DNA of 22,651 nt from Candidatus Adiutrix sp. (GTDB lineage: Bacteria; Desulfobacterota; Desulfarculia; Adiutricales; Adiutricaceae), in assembly GCA_031273445.1 (NCBI GenBank), contig JAISRV010000429.1, forward strand, positions 1 to 22,651, read 5' to 3'. The position numbers and the translations under genes were made by a program. Positions 1-8,087 of the stretch are shown here, piece by piece; position 1 is the first letter of the stretch, and each line of letters begins with the position of its first letter. Below the pieces are notes generated by a model, which worked only from the letters and a program-made list of their open reading frames with translations, was not told where the DNA came from and did not search any database.

Positions 1-530
1 TTCCCGCAATCGCGCTGGGACTGCTGCTCGGCTACAGCGCGAGAGCGGGCAACGCCGCGACATACATCGCCAAATTTCTTGGAGCGATACCGCCCGTTGT
101 TTACATACCTTATGGCATCGCGTTGCTTCCCACGTTTCGCAACGTATCGGTGATGGTCATATTCCTCGCGTCATTCTGGCCTATTTTGGGCGCGACAATG
201 AGCGGCGTGCTGTATGTGGAAAAACGCATCGTGGACTCCGCAAAGGTTATGAACGTGAGCACGTTTTCTATGCTGACGCGGATATTGCTTCCCGCCGCGA
301 TGCCGCAGATATTCACAGGCTGCTCACAAGGCCTGAGCGTATCCTTCATCTTGCTCACAGCGGCGGAGATGATCGGCGCGCGAAGCGGCCTCGGATTTTA
401 CGTAAAAAATTACAGCGACCTGGGAAACTATACCCGGACTCTTGTCGGCATCCTCATTATCGGCATCGTCATCAGCATTGTGTTTTACCTGTTCAATAAG
501 TTGCAGAAATATCTTCTGAGGTGGATGTGA
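1..530 (+). CDS. ABC transporter permease, SsuC/TauC-like (5' end outside window)
   Basis: This is the C-terminal 175 residues of an inner-membrane permease; the frame is open from base 3, so the start lies upstream. Hydrophobic segments near the beginning, around VMVIFLASFWPILGA and at GILIIGIVISIVFYLF are membrane spans. Between them DSAKVMN...ILLPAAMPQIF is the cytoplasmic EAA-type loop that docks on the ATPase, with the usual LP and P residues. This arrangement fits the nitrate/sulfonate/taurine-type permease family (known). The stop (TGA 528-530) overlaps the next start by one base, so it is translated with the oxidoreductase genes, which suggests (inference) that it imports their substrate. 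The ATPase and binding protein would lie upstream. The transported compound cannot be told from sequence. Confidence 0.85.
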   Translation, partial: PAIALGLLLGYSARAGNAATYIAKFLGAIPPVVYIPYGIALLPTFRNVSVMVIFLASFWPILGATMSGVLYVEKRIVDSAKVMNVSTFSMLTRILLPAAMPQIFTGCSQGLSVSFILLTAAEMIGARSGLGFYVKNYSDLGNYTRTLVGILIIGIVISIVFYLFNKLQKYLLRWM

Positions 531-1012
531 TGCTCCAGATAGTATGGCACGGACGGGGCGGCCAGGGCGCGTTTACGGCGGCAAGGCTGCTGGGCGCGGC
601 TTACGCGTTGGGCGGAATGAAAGAAAACGGCCGCACGGATGGGGGCGAACCCGAGAAATATGCGCTGGCGTTTCCATCCTTCGGCCCGGAGCGACGAGGC
701 GCGCCCATGCGGGCGTTCACAAAACTTTCGGACGTGTTGATCCACGACAGAAGCGAAATCGCCAGGGCGGACTTTGTCGTCTTCCTGGATGAAACGCTTT
801 ATGCGGGAGAGCGCGATGCGCTTGTGGCCGGCCCGGACGATTATGCAATCGCCGAAAAATTCAGACTGCCTGTAATCAATACCATAATGCTCGGACGGCT
901 CGCGAAGAAAATAGATATGCCCGCAGAGCACATCGCGCAGGGAATCAGGCTGGTGATGCCGGGACGAATGCATGAGAAAAATATGCTTGCCGTGCGTGAG
1001 GCGATGAAATGA
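530..1012 (+). CDS. porG: 2-oxoacid:ferredoxin oxidoreductase, gamma subunit
   Basis: This is the gamma subunit (160 aa) of a four-subunit pyruvate/2-ketoisovalerate:ferredoxin oxidoreductase. The N-terminal VWHGRGGQGAFTAARLL is the glycine-rich signature of the family, followed by the typical KYALAFPSFGPERRGAP segment. The ATG at 530 is preferred over the in-frame GTG codons at 521 and 527: GAGGTGG at 517-523 sits six bases upstream as a Shine-Dalgarno site and would itself overlap the 521 start, and ATG 530 gives a TGATG overlap with the permease stop. It ends in an ATGA overlap with the delta gene. The gene order gamma-delta-alpha-beta is that of por/vor operons. The symbol marks the subunit type only; pyruvate as substrate is not shown. 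Confidence 0.92.
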   Translation: MLQIVWHGRGGQGAFTAARLLGAAYALGGMKENGRTDGGEPEKYALAFPSFGPERRGAPMRAFTKLSDVLIHDRSEIARADFVVFLDETLYAGERDALVAGPDDYAIAEKFRLPVINTIMLGRLAKKIDMPAEHIAQGIRLVMPGRMHEKNMLAVREAMK

Positions 1013-1311
1013 GCGTAATTATAAAGCCGAAACTCCATACAGAATCTTTTGCCTACCCGGAGGGAACATATTTTCCCGCAGGATGGCTTACGCAAAAAAA
1101 TGCGGGCTGGCGTAGCGTCCGGCCCGTGCTTTCTCCGGAAAAATGCATAGGCTGTCTGCAATGCTGCCTGCACTGCCCGGACGGAACAATCAGGCCGGAA
1201 GGCGATGCAATCGCATTCGATTACGACTTTTGCAAAGGCTGCGGCATATGCGCAAAATCCTGTAAGCCCGGAGCGATTTCCATGACGGACGAAAAGGCGG
1301 CGGGCGCATGA
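1009..1311 (+). CDS. porD: 2-oxoacid:ferredoxin oxidoreductase, delta (2x4Fe-4S ferredoxin-like) subunit
   Basis: This 100-residue electron-transfer subunit has two complete CxxCxxCxxxC-P motifs: C46, C49, C52, C56, and C75, C78, C81, C85. An extra cysteine (C53) lies inside the first motif. It would pass electrons from the beta-subunit cluster to ferredoxin (known for the family). The N-terminal 40 residues (HTESFAYPEGT...NAGWRSVRPV) are the extension usual for delta subunits of the por/vor type rather than a free ferredoxin. The start overlaps the gamma stop as ATGA, and its own stop overlaps the alpha start as ATGA, so translation is coupled on both sides. Confidence 0.93.
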   Translation: MSVIIKPKLHTESFAYPEGTYFPAGWLTQKNAGWRSVRPVLSPEKCIGCLQCCLHCPDGTIRPEGDAIAFDYDFCKGCGICAKSCKPGAISMTDEKAAGA

Positions 1312-2438
1312 GCAGGCAATTCATCTCCGGCAATGACGCCTTCGCGTTGGGCATACTGCTCGCGAAGCCTGCCGTGATATCCGCGTATCCCATCACGCCG
1401 CAGACGACTGTAGTGGAACGCCTGTCGGAATATGTTGAAAGCGGCGAGCTTGACGCGGAATTCATCCATGTTGAAAGCGAACACTCCGCGTTGTCCTGCG
1501 CGATCGGCGCGAGCGCCGCGGGAGTGCGGACGTTTACGGCGACAAGCAGCCAGGGACTTCTGTACATGGCGGAATGCCTGCCTTACGCGGCGGGCGGACG
1601 ATACCCCATCGTCATGATGAATGCGAATCGCGCCATTGCGTTGCCCTGGAATATTTACGGCGATCAAAGCGATTCTCTTTCCCAGCTTGCCTGCGGATGG
1701 ATCCAGGCCTATGCCGAAGACGCCCAGGAAGCGCTCGATTTCGCGCTGATGAGTTACTACATTGCGGAACATCCCCAAGTCGCCGTTCCGTTTATGGTCA
1801 ATCTCGACGGTTTTCATATTACGCATACGTATGAAATTGTTGATGTGCCGACGCGGGAACAGGCGGACGCGTTTTTGCCGCCGTATGAAACGGAAAATAG
1901 AATTGATTTCGCCAGGCCGAAAAATATGGCCTTCAGCGCCGGGCCTGGGCACAATAAAATATTTCGGCGCAACCATCACAAGGCCATGCTGCGCTCTTCC
2001 GAAGTCATCGTTGAATGCGAGAGCAGATTCGCGGAGTTTTTTGGTCGCCGATACAGCGGTCTTGTGGACGCATATAAAACAGACGACGCTGAGTTTGTGT
2101 TGGTGACGCTGGGGTCTGTGGCCGGATTGGCCCGCGACGCGGCGGACGAATTGCGTGGCCAAGGCGCAAAAGCCGGCGTGTTGCGGCTTAGGTACATGCG
2201 CCCCTTCCCGGAAGAGGCGATCCGAAAAGCCCTTGCGGGCGCAAAGGCGGTCGCCGTGTTGGAAAAGGACATTTCACCCGGCAAAGGCGGCGCGGTCTTC
2301 GCGGAAGTTTCCGGCGTCTGCGAGAGCGTCCGCCTCAACGCCATCGGCGGCCTTGGCGGCGAGGACATTTCCAAGGAATCCCTGCGGAGCGTTTTTGCCA
2401 TGCTTGCGGAAGGGAAGGAGGGCGAGCTATGGCTGTGA
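1308..2438 (+). CDS. porA: 2-oxoacid:ferredoxin oxidoreductase, alpha subunit
   Basis: The alpha subunit (376 aa) carries the pyrimidine-binding half of the thiamine-diphosphate site. Family landmarks are AYPITPQTTVVE (26-37), EFIHVESEHSALS (51-63) with the catalytic-region glutamate, TATSSQGLLYMAE (77-89), and GDQSDSL (118-124). The C-terminal third (from about residue 250) contains the domain II type segment FVLVTLGSVAG...VLRLRYMRPFPEEAI that helps hold CoA. Its length is normal for the family. It begins at an ATGA overlap and runs 10 bases into the beta gene. Substrate choice (pyruvate, branched-chain or aromatic 2-oxo acid) cannot be read with confidence. The aminotransferase and CoA ligase in the same operon argue for an amino-acid-derived 2-oxo acid (inference). 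Confidence 0.93.
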   Translation: MSRQFISGNDAFALGILLAKPAVISAYPITPQTTVVERLSEYVESGELDAEFIHVESEHSALSCAIGASAAGVRTFTATSSQGLLYMAECLPYAAGGRYPIVMMNANRAIALPWNIYGDQSDSLSQLACGWIQAYAEDAQEALDFALMSYYIAEHPQVAVPFMVNLDGFHITHTYEIVDVPTREQADAFLPPYETENRIDFARPKNMAFSAGPGHNKIFRRNHHKAMLRSSEVIVECESRFAEFFGRRYSGLVDAYKTDDAEFVLVTLGSVAGLARDAADELRGQGAKAGVLRLRYMRPFPEEAIRKALAGAKAVAVLEKDISPGKGGAVFAEVSGVCESVRLNAIGGLGGEDISKESLRSVFAMLAEGKEGELWL

Positions 2439-3289
2439 CGGCAAAAAACATCTCCCGGAACGAGTTTTTTCTCGGCCATAAGGCCTGCGCCGGTTGCGGC
2501 GCGTCGCTTGCCGTACGGATCGCTTTGAAGACGCTGGGGGAGCGGGCGGTCGCGACGCTTCCGGCGGGCTGCATGTCCGCCGTGGGCTTTAACTTCCCAC
2601 AACTGGCCTTTGCGAACAACGCGATTATTTCGACCTTCGCCGGGACCGCGTCCATGATGACGGGCATCGCGGCCGGACTGCGAAGACGGGGAGAAAAGGA
2701 TGTTGCCGTCGTCGGCTTCGCGGGGGACGGCGGCACGGCGGACATCGGCATCCAGGCGCTGTCCGGCGCCATCGACCGCAACGACGACATTCTTTACATC
2801 TGCTACGACAATGAAGCGTATATGAACACCGGCATCCAAAAATCGTCGCTGACGCCCTTTGGGGCGGCAACCACCACGACGCCGGCCGGGCGCAACATTC
2901 GCGGCAATCCCGGCAAGAAAAAGAACATGTTTGCAATCGTGGCCGCCCATGGCATCCCGTATGCGGCCACGGCCAGCGTCGGCTACATCCTGGACTACGC
3001 CCGGAAAGTCGAAAAGGCGGCGAGAATCCGGGGCACGAAGTACATCCATGTGCTGGCGCCCTGTCCCACAGGTTGGGGCTACGACGTCGCCGACACGGTG
3101 GAAATCGCGCGGGAGGCTGTGGATTGCGGGTTGTGGCCTCTCCAGGAATTCGAGGCAGGCGAGTTCCGCCTGAACCGCAAGCCGGGAAACATTGCGGGCG
3201 TAAAAGATTATCTGAAAAGGCAAGGCCGCTTCCGGCATCTGACGGACGCGGACATGGAACGGATCGCGAAACCGGAAGGAGACAGATGA
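2429..3289 (+). CDS. porB: 2-oxoacid:ferredoxin oxidoreductase, beta (TPP-binding) subunit
   Basis: The beta subunit (286 aa) holds the thiamine-diphosphate pyrophosphate site and the proximal 4Fe-4S cluster. GFAGDGGTADIG (97-108) with YDNEAYMNTG (126-135) forms the GDG...N Mg/TPP motif. Cysteines C20, C23, C48 and C212 match the four cluster ligands expected in this subunit. HKACAGCGASLA near the N-terminus and LAPCPTGW (209-216) are family hallmarks. The length is normal. The start lies 10 bases inside the alpha gene and the stop overlaps the ligase start. With the other three subunits it would convert 2-oxo acid + CoA + oxidized ferredoxin to acyl-CoA + CO2 + reduced ferredoxin, in the cytoplasm of an anaerobe (known for the family). 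Confidence 0.94.
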   Translation: MAVTAKNISRNEFFLGHKACAGCGASLAVRIALKTLGERAVATLPAGCMSAVGFNFPQLAFANNAIISTFAGTASMMTGIAAGLRRRGEKDVAVVGFAGDGGTADIGIQALSGAIDRNDDILYICYDNEAYMNTGIQKSSLTPFGAATTTTPAGRNIRGNPGKKKNMFAIVAAHGIPYAATASVGYILDYARKVEKAARIRGTKYIHVLAPCPTGWGYDVADTVEIAREAVDCGLWPLQEFEAGEFRLNRKPGNIAGVKDYLKRQGRFRHLTDADMERIAKPEGDR

Positions 3290-4647
3290 TGACGGCGAAA
3301 CATGCGCCCAAAGGCAAGTACTGGGACGAGAAAATCGAAACCATGCCCAGAGAGCATATCAGGGAATACCAGTTGCGGCTGCTTCAGGAAGAATTGCGTT
3401 ACGCTTACGACAACGCGCCGTATTACAAACGCAGTTTCGACAAGGCGGGCATCAGCCCCTCGGACTTGGGAAGCCTCGGCGACCTGAAAAATTTTCCTTT
3501 CATAGACAAGAAAACCCAACGCGACGCCCAGGGCGTGGGCAGCTTTCTTGGTGAGCTTGCGGCAGTGCCGGAAGATGACGTGGTGTTCGTCTCCACATCC
3601 AGCGGTTCGACCGGGGTTCCGACCATATCGCCCTTCACGCGTCAGGACTTCGACGAATGGCAGGATGTGGAGAGCCGCCTGTTTTGGCAGGCGGGAATGC
3701 GCCCCAGCGACCGCTATATCCATGCGCTGAATTTTTCGCTGTATGTGGGCGGTCCCGATGTCATCGGCGCGCAGAATCTCGGGGCGCTTTGCATCTGGGG
3801 CGGAACCCTGCCAAGCGATCGGCTGATTTTTATCCTGAAATCCTACCAGCCTACGTACATTTGGACAAGCCCCAGCTATGCGTGGTACTTGGGCGAAACC
3901 TGCCGGAAAAACGGCATTGACCCCAAGGAAGAGCTGGCCATCAAGCGAATTTTTGTAGCCGGCGAGATGGGCGGCAGCATTCCGGCGACCCGCGCCGCCA
4001 TTGAAGCGTTGTGGGGCGCGGAGGTCTTCGACTTTTACGGGCTTTCCGACATTTTCGGCGCCTGCGCGGCCCAGTGCGAATATCATGACGGCCTGCACAT
4101 TGCGGAAGACCATATTTATGTGGAAACGGTCGATTTGCAAACCGGCGAACTGCTTCCCGCCGGGGAGCGCGGCGAGTTGATCTACACGACGCTCCGCAAG
4201 AAAGCCCGCCCCATCATCCGCTTCCGCACGGGAGACATCGGAATAGTCAACCTGGAAAAGTGCCTCTGCGGGCGCACTCATGCGAGAATTCTGGTGGACG
4301 GGCGCAAGGACGATATGTTTATAGTCAGCGCGGTGAATGTGTACCCCAGCGACATTGAGTACACGGTGCGGGAAATCCCTGAAGTCACCGGCGAATATGT
4401 GGTGCGCGTGTATGAGGAAAACTTCACGTGCAAGTATGAGGTGACGGTGGAGAACGCGACCGCCGGGAGGATCAGCGATGGGGATGTCGCCGCGAGAGTC
4501 AACAACGCGCTTCGGACCAGATGCGGCGTCAAGCCCGCGAACGTCGTCGTTCTGCCGGACGGAACGCTTGAGCGTAGCACGCACAAGGCCAAACGCTTCA
4601 TTGATGAGCGGGTTACGACAAAAACGCATGCGGAGTCGGGCAAATGA
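3286..4647 (+). CDS. PaaK-like AMP-forming acyl/aryl-CoA ligase
   Basis: This 453-residue ANL-superfamily enzyme is closest in pattern to phenylacetate-CoA ligase. Visible motifs: the phosphate loop STSSGSTGVPT (103-113), FYGLSDIFG (250-258) as the A5 motif with D in place of the usual E, FRTGDI (313-318, A8), the hinge GRKDDMFIVSAVNVYPSDIE (339-358), and ERSTHKAKR (429-437, A10, candidate catalytic lysine K434 or K436). Cysteines at 260, 264, 326 and 328 recall the metal-binding positions of PaaK relatives. AAGGAG at 3276-3281 serves ATG 3286 (4-base gap, ATGA overlap with beta) or ATG 3289 (7-base gap); both give essentially the same protein. In this operon it may activate an acid made from the acyl-CoA or run in reverse to release it; the true substrate is unknown. 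Confidence 0.9.
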   Translation: MMTAKHAPKGKYWDEKIETMPREHIREYQLRLLQEELRYAYDNAPYYKRSFDKAGISPSDLGSLGDLKNFPFIDKKTQRDAQGVGSFLGELAAVPEDDVVFVSTSSGSTGVPTISPFTRQDFDEWQDVESRLFWQAGMRPSDRYIHALNFSLYVGGPDVIGAQNLGALCIWGGTLPSDRLIFILKSYQPTYIWTSPSYAWYLGETCRKNGIDPKEELAIKRIFVAGEMGGSIPATRAAIEALWGAEVFDFYGLSDIFGACAAQCEYHDGLHIAEDHIYVETVDLQTGELLPAGERGELIYTTLRKKARPIIRFRTGDIGIVNLEKCLCGRTHARILVDGRKDDMFIVSAVNVYPSDIEYTVREIPEVTGEYVVRVYEENFTCKYEVTVENATAGRISDGDVAARVNNALRTRCGVKPANVVVLPDGTLERSTHKAKRFIDERVTTKTHAESGK

Positions 4648-5804
4648 AGAAACTGTCAAACCGGCTGGCGACATTCACCGACAGCGTCATCCGCAGAATG
4701 ACGCGTGTTTCGGCCACGTATGGCGCAATCAATTTGTCGCAGGGATTTCCGGACTTTGAGCCTCCGCGCGAGTTGCTTGACCGCCTGTCGCAGGCTGCGG
4801 AGCTGCCGCACCAGTACAGCGTGACCTGGGGCGCGCGGAATTTTCGAGAAGCGTTGGCGGAAAAGCAGACCCGTTTTATGGGCTATGCCATTGACCCGGA
4901 AAAGGAAATCGTCATCACCTGCGGCGCCACGGAAGCGATGATGTGCGCGATGATGACGGTGGTCAATCCCGGAGATAAAGTCGCCGTATTCTCTCCTTTC
5001 TATGAAAATTACGGCGCGGACGCAATACTCTCCGGCGCGGAGCCGGCGTATGTGCCGCTTGTGCCGCCGGAATTCGCTTTCGATCCGAATATTCTGGAGG
5101 ATGCGTTCCGCAACGGCGCAAAAACCTTAATCCTCTGCAATCCGTCCAATCCTGCGGGAAAAGTTTTTTCCCGCGAGGAACTTGCCGTGATTGCCGGGCT
5201 GGCAATCAAATACGACGCCTATGTCATAACAGATGAGGTATACGAACATATCGTGTACGCGCCCTATACGCACACCTATATTTCGTCCCTGCCGGGAATG
5301 CGGGAGCGCACGCTGGCCTGCTCCTCCCTGTCAAAGACCTATTCCATTACGGGATGGCGGCTGGGCTACATCATCGCGCCGCCGGAAATCATCGCCGGCG
5401 CAAGGCAGGTCCATGATTTCCTCACGGTAGGCGCCGCGGCGCCTCTTCAGGAAGCCGCGGTTGTCGGTCTGCGGTTTCCGCAATCCTATTACGATGAACT
5501 GCGGGAAAGATATACGGCGAAACGGACGCTTTTCCTCAGCGGTCTGCGCGACATAGGCTTGTCCTTCACGGAGCCGCAGGCCGCGTATTATGTGATGATA
5601 GATATTTCCGGGTTCGGTTTTGCCTCGGACCTTGATTTCTGCGAAAAACTCGCGGAGCGCGTCGGGGTTGGAGCGGTGCCCGGCTCCAGCTTCTTCCGGG
5701 AGCCGGAAAATCGCTACATGCGGTTGCATTTCGCAAAGAAGGAGGAGACGCTCCGGGCCGCGCTGGACAGACTGGGCGCGATACATGCGAAGATGAAAAA
5801 TTGA
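4644..5804 (+). CDS. PLP-dependent aminotransferase, fold type I (AspC/aromatic-like)
   Basis: This 386-residue class I/II aminotransferase has all core PLP residues: NPSNPAG (167-173, with N170), TDEVYEHI (197-204, with D198 and Y201), SSLSKTYSITGWRLGY (228-243, Schiff-base lysine K232 and phosphate-binding R240), and a C-terminal RYMRLHF segment with the usual substrate-carboxylate arginine. NLSQGFPDFEPP and HQYSVTWGARNFREAL are typical N-terminal signatures. The length is normal. The start overlaps the ligase stop as ATGA and the gene is last before a strong terminator. It probably supplies the 2-oxo acid used by the oxidoreductase encoded just upstream (inference). Cysteine-conjugate beta-lyase or kynurenine aminotransferase activity within the same superfamily cannot be excluded. 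Confidence 0.92.
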   Translation: MKKLSNRLATFTDSVIRRMTRVSATYGAINLSQGFPDFEPPRELLDRLSQAAELPHQYSVTWGARNFREALAEKQTRFMGYAIDPEKEIVITCGATEAMMCAMMTVVNPGDKVAVFSPFYENYGADAILSGAEPAYVPLVPPEFAFDPNILEDAFRNGAKTLILCNPSNPAGKVFSREELAVIAGLAIKYDAYVITDEVYEHIVYAPYTHTYISSLPGMRERTLACSSLSKTYSITGWRLGYIIAPPEIIAGARQVHDFLTVGAAAPLQEAAVVGLRFPQSYYDELRERYTAKRTLFLSGLRDIGLSFTEPQAAYYVMIDISGFGFASDLDFCEKLAERVGVGAVPGSSFFREPENRYMRLHFAKKEETLRAALDRLGAIHAKMKN

Positions 5805-5824
5805 AAAATCGCCTCCCGCATATT

Positions 5825-5866
5825 AAAATCAAGGGGTTCAGCGGATTGCTGGACCCTTGATTTTTG
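5825..5866 (+). terminator. Intrinsic terminator of the oxidoreductase operon
   Basis: The left arm starting AAAATCAAGGG at 5825 pairs with the right arm ending CCCTTGATTTT at 5864. There is one bulged G and one G-T pair, giving about 17 base pairs around the five-base loop GGATT. The stem ends in a T run (5861-5865). It starts 20 bases after the aminotransferase stop. The A run on the left could make it bidirectional. Confidence 0.85.
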
Positions 5867-5925
5867 TCTCGCAACTATCCGAAAGCCGTATATTCTCAAA
5901 ATCAACAAGTACATAATGAGCGGCC

Positions 5926-6078
5926 ATGAAGTCTCCTGAGCCGACATATGATGCATTTTTAACGGTCGGCAAATCCTTGGCTCACCTTACCAAGATGAGA
6001 ATTATAAAACAGTTGGGTGAAAACCGCCGCAATCGTCTATTCACCTACAGCCGCTATCTGCAAATCTTAAATGATTAA
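5926..6078 (+). pseudogene. C-terminal remnant of a Fic-family protein
   Basis: This short frame (50 residues from ATG 5926) ends RRNRLFTYSRYLQILND. That strongly resembles the end of Fic-family proteins, where a winged-helix segment closes with an R-N-R-hydrophobic-x-Y-x-x-YL-x-IL pattern (known). The part with the catalytic HPFxxGNGR motif is absent, and two in-frame stops (5914-5919) lie immediately upstream, so no functional Fic enzyme can be made here. It sits just past the operon terminator. The alternative, a genuine small protein, is less likely because no Shine-Dalgarno site precedes the ATG. Confidence 0.55.
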
Positions 6079-6106
6079 TTGCGGACAGCGATCTTCCGGC
6101 TATAAT
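6079..6106 (+). promoter_or_regulatory. Possible sigma-70-type promoter
   Basis: TTGCGG (6079-6084) and a perfect TATAAT (6101-6106) are separated by 16 bases. Transcription would begin near 6113 and run through the tandem repeat and hairpins towards gmd, giving a leader of about 400 bases. The -35 box is only a partial match. Confidence 0.35.
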
Positions 6107-6138
6107 TATAACATGTTTCTTTTTTGCCGAGAAGTAAT

Positions 6139-6174
6139 GCGGTTGCCTCGGCGGTTGCCCTGGCGGTTGCCTCG
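6139..6174 (+). repeat. Three tandem 12-bp repeats
   Basis: GCGGTTGCCTCG occurs at 6139-6150 and 6163-6174, with the variant GCGGTTGCCCTG between them at 6151-6162. The copies are exactly adjacent. No protein frame around them looks real. Confidence 0.85.
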
Positions 6175-6247
6175 GCCGGGCCCCATGCCTTTAACGTCAC
6201 GAAGCAGGCTGTAAGCCCCGGCCGATCAACCGTCGCCCGCCGAACAG

Positions 6248-6299
6248 GCTCCCGCGGGTCGGATGCGGGAGCATCCGGGGTCCAGGGCGGAAGCCCTGG
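6248..6299 (+). other. Paired GNRA-loop hairpins, possible structured leader RNA
   Basis: GGATGC-GGGA-GCATCC (6261-6276) and CCAGGGC-GGAA-GCCCTGG (6282-6299) are perfect stems closed by tetraloops of the GNRA type. An alternative 8-bp stem, GCTCCCGC (6248-6255) with GCGGGAGC (6265-6272), would compete with the first. They lie about 230 bases upstream of gmd copy 1 and downstream of the promoter-like pair. They could be a leader RNA, an intergenic repeat element, or a remnant; no known RNA family is recognised. Confidence 0.45.
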
Positions 6300-6328
6300 T
6301 GTTGAAATTTTGAGGGATTAGAGGCATA

Positions 6329-6478
6329 ATGGGGCTTTATGGTCGTGTTCAAATTATTATCCGGACGAAGCTATATGAGCGGTTGCGTTTTTTGAGAGCT
6401 GAGAGAAGGGAGAATCTGGAGACGCCGCCGCCAGCTATTCGTGTGGAATTGCCGAACTTTTACGGTCTCCCGGCCTAG
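6329..6478 (+). CDS. Doubtful 49-residue ORF
   Basis: This frame opens at ATG 6329, four bases after GAGG, and ends at TAG 6476-6478. The translation begins MGLYGRVQIIIRTKLYERL and is rich in arginine and leucine before a proline-containing tail (TPPPAIRVELPNFYGLPA). No family is recognised. The last part overlaps another open frame that ends at the gmd start, so at most one of the two is real. It could be a small regulatory protein or chance. Confidence 0.2.
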   Translation: MGLYGRVQIIIRTKLYERLRFLRAERRENLETPPPAIRVELPNFYGLPA

Positions 6479-6528
6479 TCCGGGCTTACATTGATCAAAT
6501 CAATAAAAATTATCCGGAGGCGCTCTGA

Positions 6529-7597
<1,069 letters not shown>

Positions 7598-7625
7598 CCG
7601 GCTATGCCTATAAGGAAAGACGCCC

Positions 7626-8087
7626 ATGCGACCCTCACTATTGGAGTGTGCGGTTAATTCCGTCCCTCAAAGCAGGGCCGGAATTAACCTCTGGAAATTT
7701 TCTTGAAAATACGATTTTCAAGAAAATTCGACAGTTGCACTGTCGGCCAGCCGCTCTCGCGTCTGGCGAGTGTCCTGTGCGGTTAGAAGGAACTAACCGC
7801 ACAGGACACTCGCGCTTGACCTCAAGCGAAGCGCCGTCCGTGAAGCGGTCAGCCGCTTTCGCGTATCGAATCTGCGCGTCTTCGGCTCGGCTCTTCATGG
7901 CGCCGACCAGGAAGGCAGCGACCTTGATCTGCTGGTCGACGCGTTGCCTGGCGCGACCCTATTCGACCTGGGCGGCCTGCAAGCCGAACTGGAAGCGCTG
8001 CTCGGCGTCCGGGTCGATCTGCTGACTCCCGCCGATCTGCCGCCCAAGTTCCGGGCCAAGGCGCTCGCGGAGGCCCGGCCGGTATGA
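7626..8087 (+). pseudogene. mntA: mntA (MNT-domain nucleotidyltransferase antitoxin), split by an insertion
   Basis: The gene starts MRPSL (ATG 7626, with AAGGA nine bases upstream) and resumes in the same frame at 7812 with ALDLKRSAVREAVSRFR. Members of this family typically begin MRPSxALxLKR, so the two parts join naturally. The downstream part keeps the nucleotidyltransferase motif GSx10DxD (GS at 7884-7889, DLD at 7920-7928) and the usual tail LLTPADLPPKFRAKALAEARPV. The intervening roughly 170 bases form four hairpins and contain in-frame TGA and TAA stops, so full-length protein cannot be made, and no good internal start follows. MntA normally AMPylates and silences the HepT HEPN toxin encoded next door (known). 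Its composition differs from the neighbouring gmd. Confidence 0.75.
7641..7813. repeat. Four-hairpin insertion element inside mntA
   Basis: Four perfect inverted repeats follow one another. (1) 7652-7662 with 7679-7689, 11 bp, plus CCCT/AGGG inside the loop. (2) 7696-7710 with 7714-7728, 15 bp, loop ACG, built on the AT-rich AATTTTCTTGAAAAT. (3) 7729-7735 with 7739-7745, 7 bp, loop TGC. (4) 7766-7786 with 7793-7813, 21 bp, loop AAGGAA. GTGCGGTTA occurs in both (1) and (4). The block begins after about the fifth codon of mntA and ends exactly where the gene resumes. It has no room for a transposase, so it resembles a MITE- or REP-type passive element (inference). No clear target duplication is seen. 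Confidence 0.7.

Larger units (their letters stand above)
5867..6528. other. Gene-poor junction between the operon and gmd copy 1
   Basis: These 660 bases hold no full-length gene. From left to right: a Fic C-terminal remnant (5926-6078), a promoter-like pair (6079-6106), a 12-mer tandem repeat (6139-6174), two compact hairpins (6248-6299), and a doubtful 49-codon frame (6329-6478). A second reading, frame 6403-6528, ends in AYIDQINKNYPEAL with a TGA that abuts the gmd ATG. It has no start codon and may be the tail of a lost gene. The mixture of fragments points to past deletions or insertions at this boundary (inference). Confidence 0.6.

Noticed and set aside
1976..3238. Long - strand open frame (420 codons) opposite porA/porB
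   Set aside because: It lies antisense to two genes with complete family motifs; its arginine/proline/alanine-rich translation shows no domain and is a GC-driven shadow.
3208..4674. Long - strand open frame (488 codons) opposite the CoA ligase
   Set aside because: The + strand has every ANL motif and the antisense product has none; shadow frame.
6139..6174. CRISPR-like repeat
   Set aside because: Three 12-bp units are directly adjacent with no spacers, and no cas gene is present.
6124..6321. TTG-started 65-codon frame across the tandem repeats and hairpins
   Set aside because: Its content is the translation of repeats and hairpin sequence (ASAVALAVAS..., GVQGGSPG), with no Shine-Dalgarno site and no family.
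7641..7813. Integron attC site or a full insertion sequence
   Set aside because: There is no integrase or transposase and no R-box/L-box pattern; the four separate hairpins fit a passive repeat element better.
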